From Enterococcus casseliflavus NBRC 100478 (GTDB lineage: Bacteria > Bacillota > Bacilli > Lactobacillales > Enterococcaceae): a stretch of 64,000 bases of DNA. The notes below the pieces were generated by a model. It saw nothing but the letters and a program-made list of their open reading frames with translations. It searched no databases and was not told where the DNA came from. Positions 54,781-64,000 of this stretch are shown here, one piece after another (the stretch's first letter is position 1; each line of letters opens with the position of its first letter). The stretch spans positions 158,872-222,871 of the forward strand of contig NZ_BCPT01000004.1 of assembly GCF_001544095.1 (NCBI RefSeq), in the 5' to 3' direction. The position numbers and the translations under genes are program-made.

Positions 54781-55227
54781 GTGGCAAAAGAATCAAATAA
54801 AAAAATAGAACTATTGCAGACCGATTATGCGAAAGAGCAATTTGCCAAGTTTGAAAAAGAGCGGCGGCAAGTGGTGTTTCGCCGACGTCGGCTGGTGGCG
54901 TTTTTCGTGGCGGCATTAGCGATATTTGCGATCGTAGGGATTCAAATGTTCAACGATCAAATGCGCCTGCAAAAGCTAAAGGAATATAAGGCGGAAACAG
55001 TCGCCGAACAAAAAGAGGCAGAACAAAAGGTGGCTTCACTGGAGCGAGACGTTGCCTTGCTGCAAGACGATGAGTATGTGGCAAAATTGGCCCGCAGCCG
55101 ATTCTTCTACTCAAAAGATGGTGAAAAAATCTATCCAGTCTTGCCAGACGGGACGGATTCTCAAAACACCAATGAGCGTTCTTCGCAAAGCGGACAAGAA
55201 TCATCATCCACAGAGTCACAAGATTAA
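54781..55227 (+). CDS. divIC: Septum formation protein DivIC/FtsB
   Basis: A 148-residue bitopic protein: basic cytoplasmic N terminus (FEKERRQVVFRRRRLVAFFV), one membrane helix (about 38-57), an extracellular coiled coil and the DivIC motif YVAKLARSRFFYSKDGEKIY, then a Ser/Gln-rich tail. It works with FtsL and DivIB in the divisome. Start codon is GTG at 54781. A TATAAT-like element at 54740 may be an internal promoter. Confidence 0.93.
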   Translation: MAKESNKKIELLQTDYAKEQFAKFEKERRQVVFRRRRLVAFFVAALAIFAIVGIQMFNDQMRLQKLKEYKAETVAEQKEAEQKVASLERDVALLQDDEYVAKLARSRFFYSKDGEKIYPVLPDGTDSQNTNERSSQSGQESSSTESQD

Positions 55228-55301
55228 GCAATGTCATACCTACTCAGCGCAGTAGTTTGAATTATTTTAAATGGGTAAAAATTAGGAGGAACATTTTTTA
55301 T

Positions 55302-55745
55302 ATGTCAATCGAAGTTGGAGCGAAACTAAAGGGCAAAGTGTCTGGTATTACAAATTTTGGTGCGTTCATTGATCTTGGTGAAGGGAAAACTGGTTTGGTG
55401 CATATCAGTGAAGTATCAAACGGATTCGTCAAAGACATTCACGACGTGTTGTCTGTTGGGGATGAAGTGACAGTACTTGTTACGGCAATCGGCAACGATG
55501 GAAAAATCGGCCTATCGATCCGCAAAGCAGAAGATAAACCGGAAGAAAAACGTGAATACCCGAAAAAAGAATTCAATCGACCAAATCCGAAAAAATCTTT
55601 TTCACGCAATCAAAATACGAATGTAAATAAACAAGACTTCGATTCATTGATGAGTTCTTTTCTAAAAGATAGTGATGATCGTCTTTCGTCATTACGTCGA
55701 AATACAGAAGGAAAACGCGGTGGCCGCGGCGGACGCCGTAACTAA
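55302..55745 (+). CDS. yabR: S1-domain RNA-binding protein YabR
   Basis: A 147-residue protein: an S1 domain (about 3-75, with GKVSGITNFGAFIDLGEGKT and GLVHISEVSNGFVKDIHDVL) then a basic, disordered tail ending in RRNTEGKRGGRGGRRN. YabR-type proteins associate with polynucleotide phosphorylase-like S1 folds and bind ribosomes or RNA. Start at 55302 with TAGGAGGAA; the TTG at 55257 is less likely. Position matches B. subtilis. Confidence 0.92.
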   Translation: MSIEVGAKLKGKVSGITNFGAFIDLGEGKTGLVHISEVSNGFVKDIHDVLSVGDEVTVLVTAIGNDGKIGLSIRKAEDKPEEKREYPKKEFNRPNPKKSFSRNQNTNVNKQDFDSLMSSFLKDSDDRLSSLRRNTEGKRGGRGGRRN

Positions 55746-55842
55746 ACATGAATAGCAAGTTGGAAAAAGCTGGAACAAAACTGTTGGTTCGTTTTGTTTC
55801 AGCTTTCTTTCTTGTGGGATTACCATATGAGAAGGAGGGCAA

Positions 55843-57246
55843 ATGATGGTCATTCAAACCGTTCGAGCGCAACTCAGTGCCATCGATCCTGAAAAAAAAC
55901 GCCGCTTTTTGTTGGCGGTATCGACGGGCGTCGATTCGATGGTCTTGTTGCAGATCTTTTGTCAGTTGTTTCCTGAAATGCAAAAAGAGCCATGTTTTGG
56001 TGTGGCACATGTGAACCATCAATTGCGCCCAGCATCTGCCAAGGAAGCGGCTTTTTTACGGCAGTACTGCCAAGAACGCGGCATTCCTTTTTATGAACGG
56101 TGCTGGGAAAATCCGCCAGAAACCGGCGTAGAAGCTAGCGCTCGAAACTTTCGCTATACCTTTTTTGCCGATGTCATGTCTCAAGAAGGCTATGATGTTT
56201 TGCTAACTGCTCACCACAGTGATGACCAAGTAGAAACGATGTTGATGAAGATGATGCGAGAAGGTCGTTTGCGATCGGCTGGCGGGATGAAACAGCAGCA
56301 GCCTTTTCACACAGGGATCTTGTTGCGTCCACTGCTTACTGTCAGCAAGGCAGCGATTTACGACTATGCGCAAGCACAGCAGATTCCCTACTTTGAAGAC
56401 GAAAGCAATCACGAACCGCTGTATTTGCGAAACCGACTACGCCAGCAAGTAGTGCCAGCCTTAAAAGCGGAAAATCCGCAGCTGCTGCCGCATTTTCAAC
56501 AGCTTTCTGAAGAAGTACAGTTTGCCAATCAGTTGATCCAACAAGAGCAGCAGCAATGGTTGTCTGCGTTCGTTCAACAGCAAGCTGCTCGCTTAGTGAT
56601 CGATCTGCAACAGCTGCCGACGTTTTCTCCAGCGCAGCGCTATTTTTTCTATGCGGGTTTTTTACAGCAAGCAGAAGCTTTTACGAAGCAGCCCCTCAAT
56701 CAAAAACAGCTGCCGCAGTTATTGCGTCTACTGGATGAAAAGAAAGGGCAATGGCAATTGGCGTTGCACAAACAGTGGCAGCTGCGGCGCAGTTATGATC
56801 AATTGTTATTGGAACCTGTTACTGTTTCCCAAAGGCCTGCAGCGCCGTTGACAGAAGTTAGTCAGCGACTGGTTTTAGGGGAGGGGATCTATCTTTCTGA
56901 AAAGGAATGGATTGGGTATTTTCCGATAAATGAACAGCATATTCCCAAAAAAATCACAAATTGGTCAGAGTTTTCCCAAGATTTACCGCTAAACTATTCC
57001 TCTGAGCTGGTGGTGCGTAAGCGCCAGCCGGGAGACCGAATCCGCTTGGCGCGTGGTCTGACCAAAAAGATCAGTCGTTTTTTTATCGATTCAAAAATTC
57101 CTAATGAAGTGCGAGAAAAAAGTTGGGTCGTCACAAACCTTGAAAAAGAGGTGATTGCCTTACTACCTCATACATTTTCCTATTTGAGTATTGCGCCAGA
57201 AACTGATAAAATACACTACATACTTCTTTATAAATACCAGAAGTAA
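55843..57246 (+). CDS. tilS: tRNA(Ile)-lysidine synthase TilS
   Basis: A 467-residue ATPase of the PP-loop family. The pyrophosphate loop reads [11 protein letters not shown] (about 25-35), with Thr in place of the common second Gly of SGGx[26 protein letters not shown] and the C-terminal TilS domain with [14 protein letters not shown] follow. It converts C34 of the AUA-reading tRNA-Ile to lysidine, an essential step. AAGGAGGG precedes tandem ATGs at 55843 and 55846. Confidence 0.95.
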   Translation: MMVIQTVRAQLSAIDPEKKRRFLLAVSTGVDSMVLLQIFCQLFPEMQKEPCFGVAHVNHQLRPASAKEAAFLRQYCQERGIPFYERCWENPPETGVEASARNFRYTFFADVMSQEGYDVLLTAHHSDDQVETMLMKMMREGRLRSAGGMKQQQPFHTGILLRPLLTVSKAAIYDYAQAQQIPYFEDESNHEPLYLRNRLRQQVVPALKAENPQLLPHFQQLSEEVQFANQLIQQEQQQWLSAFVQQQAARLVIDLQQLPTFSPAQRYFFYAGFLQQAEAFTKQPLNQKQLPQLLRLLDEKKGQWQLALHKQWQLRRSYDQLLLEPVTVSQRPAAPLTEVSQRLVLGEGIYLSEKEWIGYFPINEQHIPKKITNWSEFSQDLPLNYSSELVVRKRQPGDRIRLARGLTKKISRFFIDSKIPNEVREKSWVVTNLEKEVIALLPHTFSYLSIAPETDKIHYILLYKYQK

Positions 57247-57265
57247 GAGTTGGAAGGAGAACTTT

Positions 57266-57811
57266 ATGCTAGATAAAGATATTGAGAAAATTTTGATTTC
57301 CCGTGACGAAATCAAAAATCGTTGTGTGGAACTTGGTCAAGAATTAACGGCGGCTTATGCGGATAAAAATCCTCTAGTCGTAGGTGTGCTGAAAGGTGCC
57401 GTTCCTTTCATGGCAGACATCGTTCGTGAGATGGATTGTTACTTGGAGTTAGACTTCATGGATGTCTCAAGTTATGGCAATGCCATGATTTCATCTGGAG
57501 AAGTCAAGATCATCAAAGATTTAGATACAAATGTTGAGGGCCGCGATCTTTTGATCGTTGAAGACATCATTGACAGCGGTCGCACATTGGCTTATCTGGT
57601 GGATCTATTCAAATACCGTAAAGCGAAATCAGTGAAAATCGTAACGTTATTAGATAAGCCAGAAGGTCGTGTTGTTGAGATCGATGCAGATTATGTCGGC
57701 TTCGATGTGCCAAATGAGTTTGTTGTTGGATATGGACTGGACTATGCAGAGCAATATCGAAACTTACCTTACGTTGGCGTCTTAAAACCTAGTGTTTATC
57801 AGTCAAATTAG
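57266..57811 (+). CDS. hpt: Hypoxanthine phosphoribosyltransferase
   Basis: A 181-residue enzyme: [30 protein letters not shown] and the PRPP loop [17 protein letters not shown] (DD/ED acidic pair then SGRT). It salvages hypoxanthine and guanine. The ATG at 57266 has GGAAGGAG; the frame opens further upstream in the tilS end, but without a site. In B. subtilis and relatives HprT with TilS also activates ftsH transcription. Confidence 0.96.
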   Translation: MLDKDIEKILISRDEIKNRCVELGQELTAAYADKNPLVVGVLKGAVPFMADIVREMDCYLELDFMDVSSYGNAMISSGEVKIIKDLDTNVEGRDLLIVEDIIDSGRTLAYLVDLFKYRKAKSVKIVTLLDKPEGRVVEIDADYVGFDVPNEFVVGYGLDYAEQYRNLPYVGVLKPSVYQSN

Positions 57812-57884
57812 TGACTGTTCTAAATCAATTGTGATACAATTAAATGGTCAGGATTGATAAAACAAAATAGCCAGGGAGGTACGC

Positions 57885-59993
57885 ATGAATAAGAAAAATA
57901 ACGGTATGGTAAAAAATACCTTATATTATGTACTTGTCTTGTTGGCGATGGTCATGGTCGTATATTTCATTTTTGGAAATGGCAATCAGCAGACCCCAAC
58001 GATCGAGTACTCCACGTTTACAGAGCAGCTGAAAGACGGGAAGATCAAACAGTTTACTGTTCAACCCGCTAACGGTGTGTATCGAATCGTGGGTGAATAC
58101 AATGAAGAACAAACCGTCAGCAATGACAACAGCTTGTCTGTTTTAGGTAATACACAGGCGAGTTCGACCCGCTTTTCAACGATCATTTTACCGAATGATT
58201 CCACACTAAGCGAAGTCACCAGTTTGGCCTCGGCAGAAGGGGTCAAAACCACGATCGAAGAAGAATCCAACAGCGGCATTTGGTTATCGCTTTTGGTTAG
58301 CTTCTTACCACTTGTGATCATCATTTTCTTCTTCTACATGATGATGAGCCAACAAGGTGGCGGCGGTGGCGGTGGCGGCCGTGTGATGAACTTTGGCAAA
58401 TCAAAAGCCAAAGAAGCAGATAAAAAAGCCAACCGCGTGCGTTTTTCAGACGTAGCCGGTGCAGAAGAAGAAAAACAAGAGCTTGTCGAAGTCGTGGAAT
58501 TCTTGAAAGACCCTCGACGCTTCGTTGAATTAGGTGCTCGTATCCCAGCAGGTGTCTTACTTGAGGGGCCTCCAGGAACCGGGAAAACATTACTAGCCAA
58601 AGCCGTTGCTGGTGAAGCTGGCGTACCGTTTTACTCGATCTCTGGTTCAGATTTCGTTGAAATGTTTGTCGGTGTCGGTGCAAGCCGGGTGCGTGACTTA
58701 TTTGAAACAGCGAAGAAAAATGCACCAGCCATCATCTTTATCGATGAAATCGATGCAGTCGGTCGCCAACGTGGTGCCGGTATGGGTGGCGGACATGATG
58801 AGCGGGAACAAACATTGAACCAGTTGTTGGTTGAAATGGATGGTTTTGATGGGAATGAAGGCGTGATCGTCATTGCCGCAACGAACCGTTCGGATGTTTT
58901 AGATCCAGCGTTGCTACGTCCAGGTCGTTTTGACCGTCAGATTTTGGTTGGTCGTCCAGACGTGAAAGGTCGTGAAGCGATCCTCCGTGTCCATGCCCGC
59001 AACAAACCTTTATCAGATGATGTTGATTTGAAAGTCGTTGCCCAACAAACACCAGGCTTTGCCGGTGCGGATCTGGAAAACGTCTTGAATGAAGCGGCAT
59101 TAGTTGCTGCTCGTCGTAACAAGAAAAAAATCGATGCTTCAGATATCGATGAAGCAGAAGACCGCGTGATCGCTGGTCCAGCGAAGAAAGATCGGGTCAT
59201 CAACAAACGCGAACGTGAAATGGTTGCTTACCATGAAGCAGGACATACCATTGTTGGGTTAGTCTTGAGTCGTGCCCGTGTGGTACACAAAGTAACGATC
59301 ATTCCTCGGGGACGTGCGGGTGGTTACATGATCGCCTTACCGAAAGAAGATCAATTCTTGATGACCAAAGAAGATATGTTTGAACAAATCGTTGGGTTGC
59401 TTGGCGGACGTACGGCAGAAGAAATCATCTTCGGTGTACAATCAACAGGTGCTTCCAATGACTTTGAACAAGCAACTGCGCTTGCAAGAAGCATGGTGAC
59501 AGAATATGGAATGAGCGACAAATTAGGTCCAGTTCAATATGAAGGAAACCATCAAGTCTTTGTCGGTCGTGATTATGGTCAAACAAAAGCGTACTCTGAA
59601 CAAGTTGCCTTTGAAATCGATCAAGAAGTTCGCAAGATTTTAATGGATGCCCATCAAAAAGCCCATGAAATCATTGAAGAACACCGTGCGCAGCACAAAT
59701 TGATCGCTGAAAAACTGCTTGAACATGAAACATTAGATGCAAAAGCAATCAAATCCTTGTTTGAAGAAGGCAAAATGCCTGAAGGAACCGAAAGCTCTGA
59801 GTATCCTAGTGAAAAAGCTCAAACGTTTGAAGAAGCGAAACGTGCGCTGGAAGAAAAAGATGCAGAGAAGCAAGCTGCAGAAAAACACAGCGAAGATGCA
59901 CCATCAAACGATTTTGATCAACAATTGGAAGATGTTCGCCGCAATAGCGAAAGCCAACCGACTGATCAAGAAAACAAAGATGATAACGCCTAA
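57885..59993 (+). CDS. ftsH: ATP-dependent zinc metalloprotease FtsH
   Basis: A 702-residue membrane protease: two membrane helices (about 10-30 and 128-150) around an extracellular domain, a Gly-rich linker, AAA domain with Walker [13 protein letters not shown], Walker B IIFIDEID and [23 protein letters not shown], then the zinc site HEAGH. The tail (about 640-702) is acidic and Gln/Glu-rich, probably disordered. It degrades membrane and regulatory proteins. GGGAGG precedes the ATG. Confidence 0.97.
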   Translation: MNKKNNGMVKNTLYYVLVLLAMVMVVYFIFGNGNQQTPTIEYSTFTEQLKDGKIKQFTVQPANGVYRIVGEYNEEQTVSNDNSLSVLGNTQASSTRFSTIILPNDSTLSEVTSLASAEGVKTTIEEESNSGIWLSLLVSFLPLVIIIFFFYMMMSQQGGGGGGGGRVMNFGKSKAKEADKKANRVRFSDVAGAEEEKQELVEVVEFLKDPRRFVELGARIPAGVLLEGPPGTGKTLLAKAVAGEAGVPFYSISGSDFVEMFVGVGASRVRDLFETAKKNAPAIIFIDEIDAVGRQRGAGMGGGHDEREQTLNQLLVEMDGFDGNEGVIVIAATNRSDVLDPALLRPGRFDRQILVGRPDVKGREAILRVHARNKPLSDDVDLKVVAQQTPGFAGADLENVLNEAALVAARRNKKKIDASDIDEAEDRVIAGPAKKDRVINKREREMVAYHEAGHTIVGLVLSRARVVHKVTIIPRGRAGGYMIALPKEDQFLMTKEDMFEQIVGLLGGRTAEEIIFGVQSTGASNDFEQATALARSMVTEYGMSDKLGPVQYEGNHQVFVGRDYGQTKAYSEQVAFEIDQEVRKILMDAHQKAHEIIEEHRAQHKLIAEKLLEHETLDAKAIKSLFEEGKMPEGTESSEYPSEKAQTFEEAKRALEEKDAEKQAAEKHSEDAPSNDFDQQLEDVRRNSESQPTDQENKDDNA

Positions 59994-60006
59994 AATAAGA
60001 CGTATC

Positions 60007-60037
60007 AAGGCACCGAGGAAACTCGGTGCCTTTTTGT
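60007..60037 (+). terminator. Terminator after ftsH
   Basis: AAGGCACCGAG pairs with CTCGGTGCCTT around GAAA, followed by TTTG. Confidence 0.9.
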
Positions 60038-60135
60038 TTCTATTTAAGAAGACTTTCCTTAAATTCAAACACATTCAGTTGAAAAAAGCGGCGCTTCCTA
60101 GTATGATTCATTAATGAATAAAAAGGAGAATCAAG

Positions 60136-61017
60136 ATGAAGGATTATTTAGTAAAAGCACTAGCATATGACGGCTTCGTCCGAGCATATGCAGTATCGGC
60201 AACAGAAACGATCGCCGAAGCACAACGACGCCATGAAACATGGAATACGGCATCCGCTGCTTTAGGGCGAGCGATGGTGGGAAGTTTGTTATTAGGCAGT
60301 ACCTTAAAAGGGGAAGACAAATTGACCGTCAAAATTCAAGGAAATGGTCCTGCTGGGGCAATCGTCGTAGACAGCAATGGCCGTGGGGACGTAAAAGGAT
60401 ACATAAAAAATCCGCAGATCAGTCTGCCGTTGAACCCTCAAGGGAAATTGGACGTTCGGGGCGCAGTGGGTGACCAAGGGATCTTTACCGTGATCAAAGA
60501 CTTAGGGCTAAAAGAACCCTTCTCTGGACAAACACCGATCGTCTCTGGGGAGCTTGGGGAAGACTTTACTTATTATTTAGCAGTGTCAGAACAGATTCCT
60601 TCTGCTGTTGGTCTGAGTGTATTAGTAGAAACCGATGATTCGATTCGGGCAGCCGGTGGGTTTATGCTGCAGATCATGCCTGGTGCCAGTGAAGAGATCA
60701 TTGATGCCATCGAAAAACGTTTGGGAGAATTGCCTCGAGTATCAACCTTGATCGATGAAGGACAATCACCAGAAGAGATCTTAGAGACATTGTTGCCAGA
60801 CACGACGATCGAAGTACTAGAAAAAATGCCAGTCCAGTTCCATTGTGATTGCACGAAAGAAAAATTTGCGACGGCGATCATTACCTTGGGGGCTGATGAG
60901 ATCCAAGCGATGATCGATGAAGACCACGGGGCAGAGGCAGTCTGCTCGTTTTGTGGCAACAAGTATCATTTTGATGAAACGGAATTGGCGGCATTGAAGA
61001 AAGAGGCGGAAGCGTAA
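60136..61017 (+). CDS. hslO: Redox-regulated chaperone Hsp33
   Basis: A 293-residue holdase: N-terminal domain ([14 protein letters not shown]...) and a C-terminal zinc switch with Cys237 and Cys239 (CDC) and Cys270 and Cys273 (CSFC), spaced as in E. coli. Oxidation releases zinc and activates it to protect unfolding proteins. AAAAGGAGAA precedes the ATG. The dusB start codon follows its stop without a gap. Confidence 0.96.
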   Translation: MKDYLVKALAYDGFVRAYAVSATETIAEAQRRHETWNTASAALGRAMVGSLLLGSTLKGEDKLTVKIQGNGPAGAIVVDSNGRGDVKGYIKNPQISLPLNPQGKLDVRGAVGDQGIFTVIKDLGLKEPFSGQTPIVSGELGEDFTYYLAVSEQIPSAVGLSVLVETDDSIRAAGGFMLQIMPGASEEIIDAIEKRLGELPRVSTLIDEGQSPEEILETLLPDTTIEVLEKMPVQFHCDCTKEKFATAIITLGADEIQAMIDEDHGAEAVCSFCGNKYHFDETELAALKKEAEA

Positions 61018-62031
61018 GTGAAAGATAGACAAACATGGCAGATCGGCTCGGTTGAGATTCCCAACCGCGTCGTCGTTGCGCCAATGGCAGGGATCACCAA
61101 TTCTGCGTTTCGTGTGACAGTCAAAGAATTTGGCGCGGGTTTAGTCGTCTGTGAGATGATCAGTGATCGAGGGATTCAACTGCGGAACAAGAAGACCCTT
61201 GAGATGCTATTTATTGACGAGACCGAGCATCCTCTTAGTATTCAGATTTTTGGTGGGAATAAAGCATCCTTAGTAGAAGCAGCGCAATTTGTCGCAGAAA
61301 ACACAACTGCCGATATCATTGATATCAACATGGGGTGTCCTGTAAACAAAATCATCAAAGCAGAAGCTGGTGCGAAGTGGCTTTTAGATCCCGACAAGGT
61401 TTATGAAATGGTCCATGCTGTTTCCAGTGCGATCGACAAGCCCGTTACCGTAAAAATGCGGATCGGCTGGGATGAGCAGCATATCTTTGCGGTTGAAAAT
61501 GCCCAAGCCGCAGAAGCAGCGGGTGCCGCAGCGATCGGTATGCATGGCAGAACCCGTGTACAGATGTATGAAGGATCGGCTGATTGGGACGTGTTGAAAC
61601 AAGTGAAGCAAAGTATCACGATTCCCTTTATGGGCAACGGCGATGTCAAAACCCCTGAAGATGCCAAGCGAATGTTGGAAGAAGTCGGTGCAGATGCAGT
61701 GATGATCGGACGGGCAGCGTTAGGCAATCCATGGATGATCCACCGCACCAAGCAATACTTGGAGACAGGCGAGTTATTGCCAGAACCAACACCGCGAGAA
61801 AAAATTTCGACAGCGAAACTTCATTTAGAACGTTTGGCTGATCTAAAAGGGGAAAAAATCGCTTCGCGAGAATTTCGTCAACATGCTGCGTACTACTTAA
61901 AAGGTATTTCGCGGGCAGCCAAAGTCAAAGCGGCAATTAACCAAGCGGAAGATAAGCAGACGATTTTTGATTTATTAGATGCATTTGTGGAAAAGACCGA
62001 AAAACAGCCGCTAGCAACTCTTAAGGAATAA
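61018..62031 (+). CDS. dusB: tRNA-dihydrouridine synthase B
   Basis: A 337-residue flavoenzyme (NifR3/TIGR00737 type): VVVAPMAGITNSAFR, the catalytic Cys in DINMGCPVNKI, GMHGRTRVQMYEG and MIGRAALGNPW. The start is GTG at 61018, directly abutting the hslO stop, with GAGGCGG upstream. Genome position next to lysS is conserved across Bacillota. Second Dus of this window, besides 13362-14348. Confidence 0.95.
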   Translation: MKDRQTWQIGSVEIPNRVVVAPMAGITNSAFRVTVKEFGAGLVVCEMISDRGIQLRNKKTLEMLFIDETEHPLSIQIFGGNKASLVEAAQFVAENTTADIIDINMGCPVNKIIKAEAGAKWLLDPDKVYEMVHAVSSAIDKPVTVKMRIGWDEQHIFAVENAQAAEAAGAAAIGMHGRTRVQMYEGSADWDVLKQVKQSITIPFMGNGDVKTPEDAKRMLEEVGADAVMIGRAALGNPWMIHRTKQYLETGELLPEPTPREKISTAKLHLERLADLKGEKIASREFRQHAAYYLKGISRAAKVKAAINQAEDKQTIFDLLDAFVEKTEKQPLATLKE

Positions 62032-63621
<1,590 letters not shown>

Positions 63622-63630
63622 AAAAACTCC

Positions 63631-63665
63631 GTCCACTCGCAAGAGATGGGCGGCTTTTTTTCTTG
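63631..63665 (+). terminator. Terminator after lysS
   Basis: CCGTCCA pairs with TGGGCGG (one G-U), followed by CTTTTTTTC. Confidence 0.8.
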
Positions 63666-63813
63666 TCTGCTGGATCAGGGAGAAAAACAGCGAGGAATTA
63701 GAGGGAAAAACGCCACGATAGTTGCCAGAAAACGGATTAAATGCGAACGATAAAAGCTGGATCCAATGCGATTAGACGGGTTTGTAAAAATTGAAAAAAG
63801 CCATAGAAAATGA

Positions 63814-64000
63814 TTGACCGTAAGGGATTTAGTTGGTATATTATTACATGTGCCAAATGACTAAATGAATTCCTAAAAAGAATTGAAAAAAGTAGTTGAC
63901 GCACAGCTCGACAGATGATATTATAACGAAGTCGCAATTTTAAAACAGTTAATTGATGTTGATACATCAACAAAATTAATTAAAAAAAGTTGTTGACAAA
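63814..64000 (+). promoter_or_regulatory. Tandem strong promoters, probably of an rRNA operon
   Basis: Three elements point rightward: TTGACC (63814-63819), 17 bp, TATATT (63837-63842); TTGACG (63896-63901), 17 bp, TATTAT (63919-63924); and TTGACA (63993-63998), whose -10 lies beyond the window. A hairpin TTGATGT/ACATCAA (63953-63970) lies between the last two. Position after lysS matches enterococcal rrn operons; the 16S gene itself is outside. 63666-63813 holds nothing that I can name. Confidence 0.75.

Noticed and set aside
63737..63973. Minus-strand frame of 78 codons in the rRNA promoter region
   Set aside because: It covers three tandem promoters on the other strand and has no ribosome binding site.

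Overview
The window is a 64 kb stretch of low-to-moderate GC Firmicutes chromosome, best read as Enterococcus. The strongest evidence is the right-hand block pth-mfd-(flippase)-rqcP-divIC-yabR-tilS-hpt-ftsH-hslO-dusB-lysS followed by tandem strong promoters pointing out of the window, which is the known enterococcal/lactobacillal order leading into an rRNA operon. An arc operon with Crp-type and ArgR regulators, an L,D-transpeptidase of the Ldt(fm) type and LicT/EIIBCA regulation also fit. A complete riboflavin operon argues against E. faecalis and for a more biosynthetic species, possibly of the E. casseliflavus/gallinarum kind; that species guess is inference. No tRNA, insertion sequence, integrase or CRISPR array was seen.

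Layout. 1-5.0 kb: a partial BASS-family transporter (minus strand) with a long structured leader, an NAD(P)-binding reductase, and a P2-type cation ATPase whose leader holds a possible 22-codon peptide and two mutually exclusive hairpins. 5.1-8.8 kb: FMN riboswitch and ribD-ribE-ribBA-ribH. 9.0-12.1 kb: a Fur-box-controlled iron-compound ABC importer. 12.2-17.5 kb: MazG-like, LOG and Dus enzymes, a MarR/MFS drug-efflux pair and RarD. 17.6-20.6 kb: licT-bglP with two antiterminator/terminator modules. 20.7-25.9 kb: a Crp/Fnr-type regulator divergent from a phosphonate-type ABC importer that ends in a calcineurin-like phosphoesterase. 25.9-27.3 kb: a small phage-like switch (ImmA-like peptidase, XRE repressor, divergent membrane coiled-coil protein) with four copies of one operator between the genes.

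27.3-34.9 kb: an ABC exporter with a MarR regulator that has a long repeated C-terminal tail, twin flavin reductases, a GT8 glycosyltransferase, TspO and an M3 oligopeptidase. 34.9-41.4 kb: arginine deiminase pathway arcA-arcB-arcC-Crp regulator-YfcC-family antiporter-argR. 41.4-48.4 kb: VanZ-like, YoaK-like and SdpI-like membrane proteins, a glyoxalase-fold protein, an aldo/keto reductase with divergent HxlR regulator, an unknown 99-residue protein behind a TTAATTAA operator array, an L,D-transpeptidase and L-lactate dehydrogenase. 48.7-64 kb: the conserved translation, cell division and proteostasis block and rRNA promoters.

The genes most worth a second look are the XRE/ImmA/coiled-coil switch, the TTAATTAA-controlled small protein, the ATPase leader, the phosphonate cluster with its phosphoesterase, and the tailed MarR protein. 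Most of the rest is ordinary core or common accessory metabolism.
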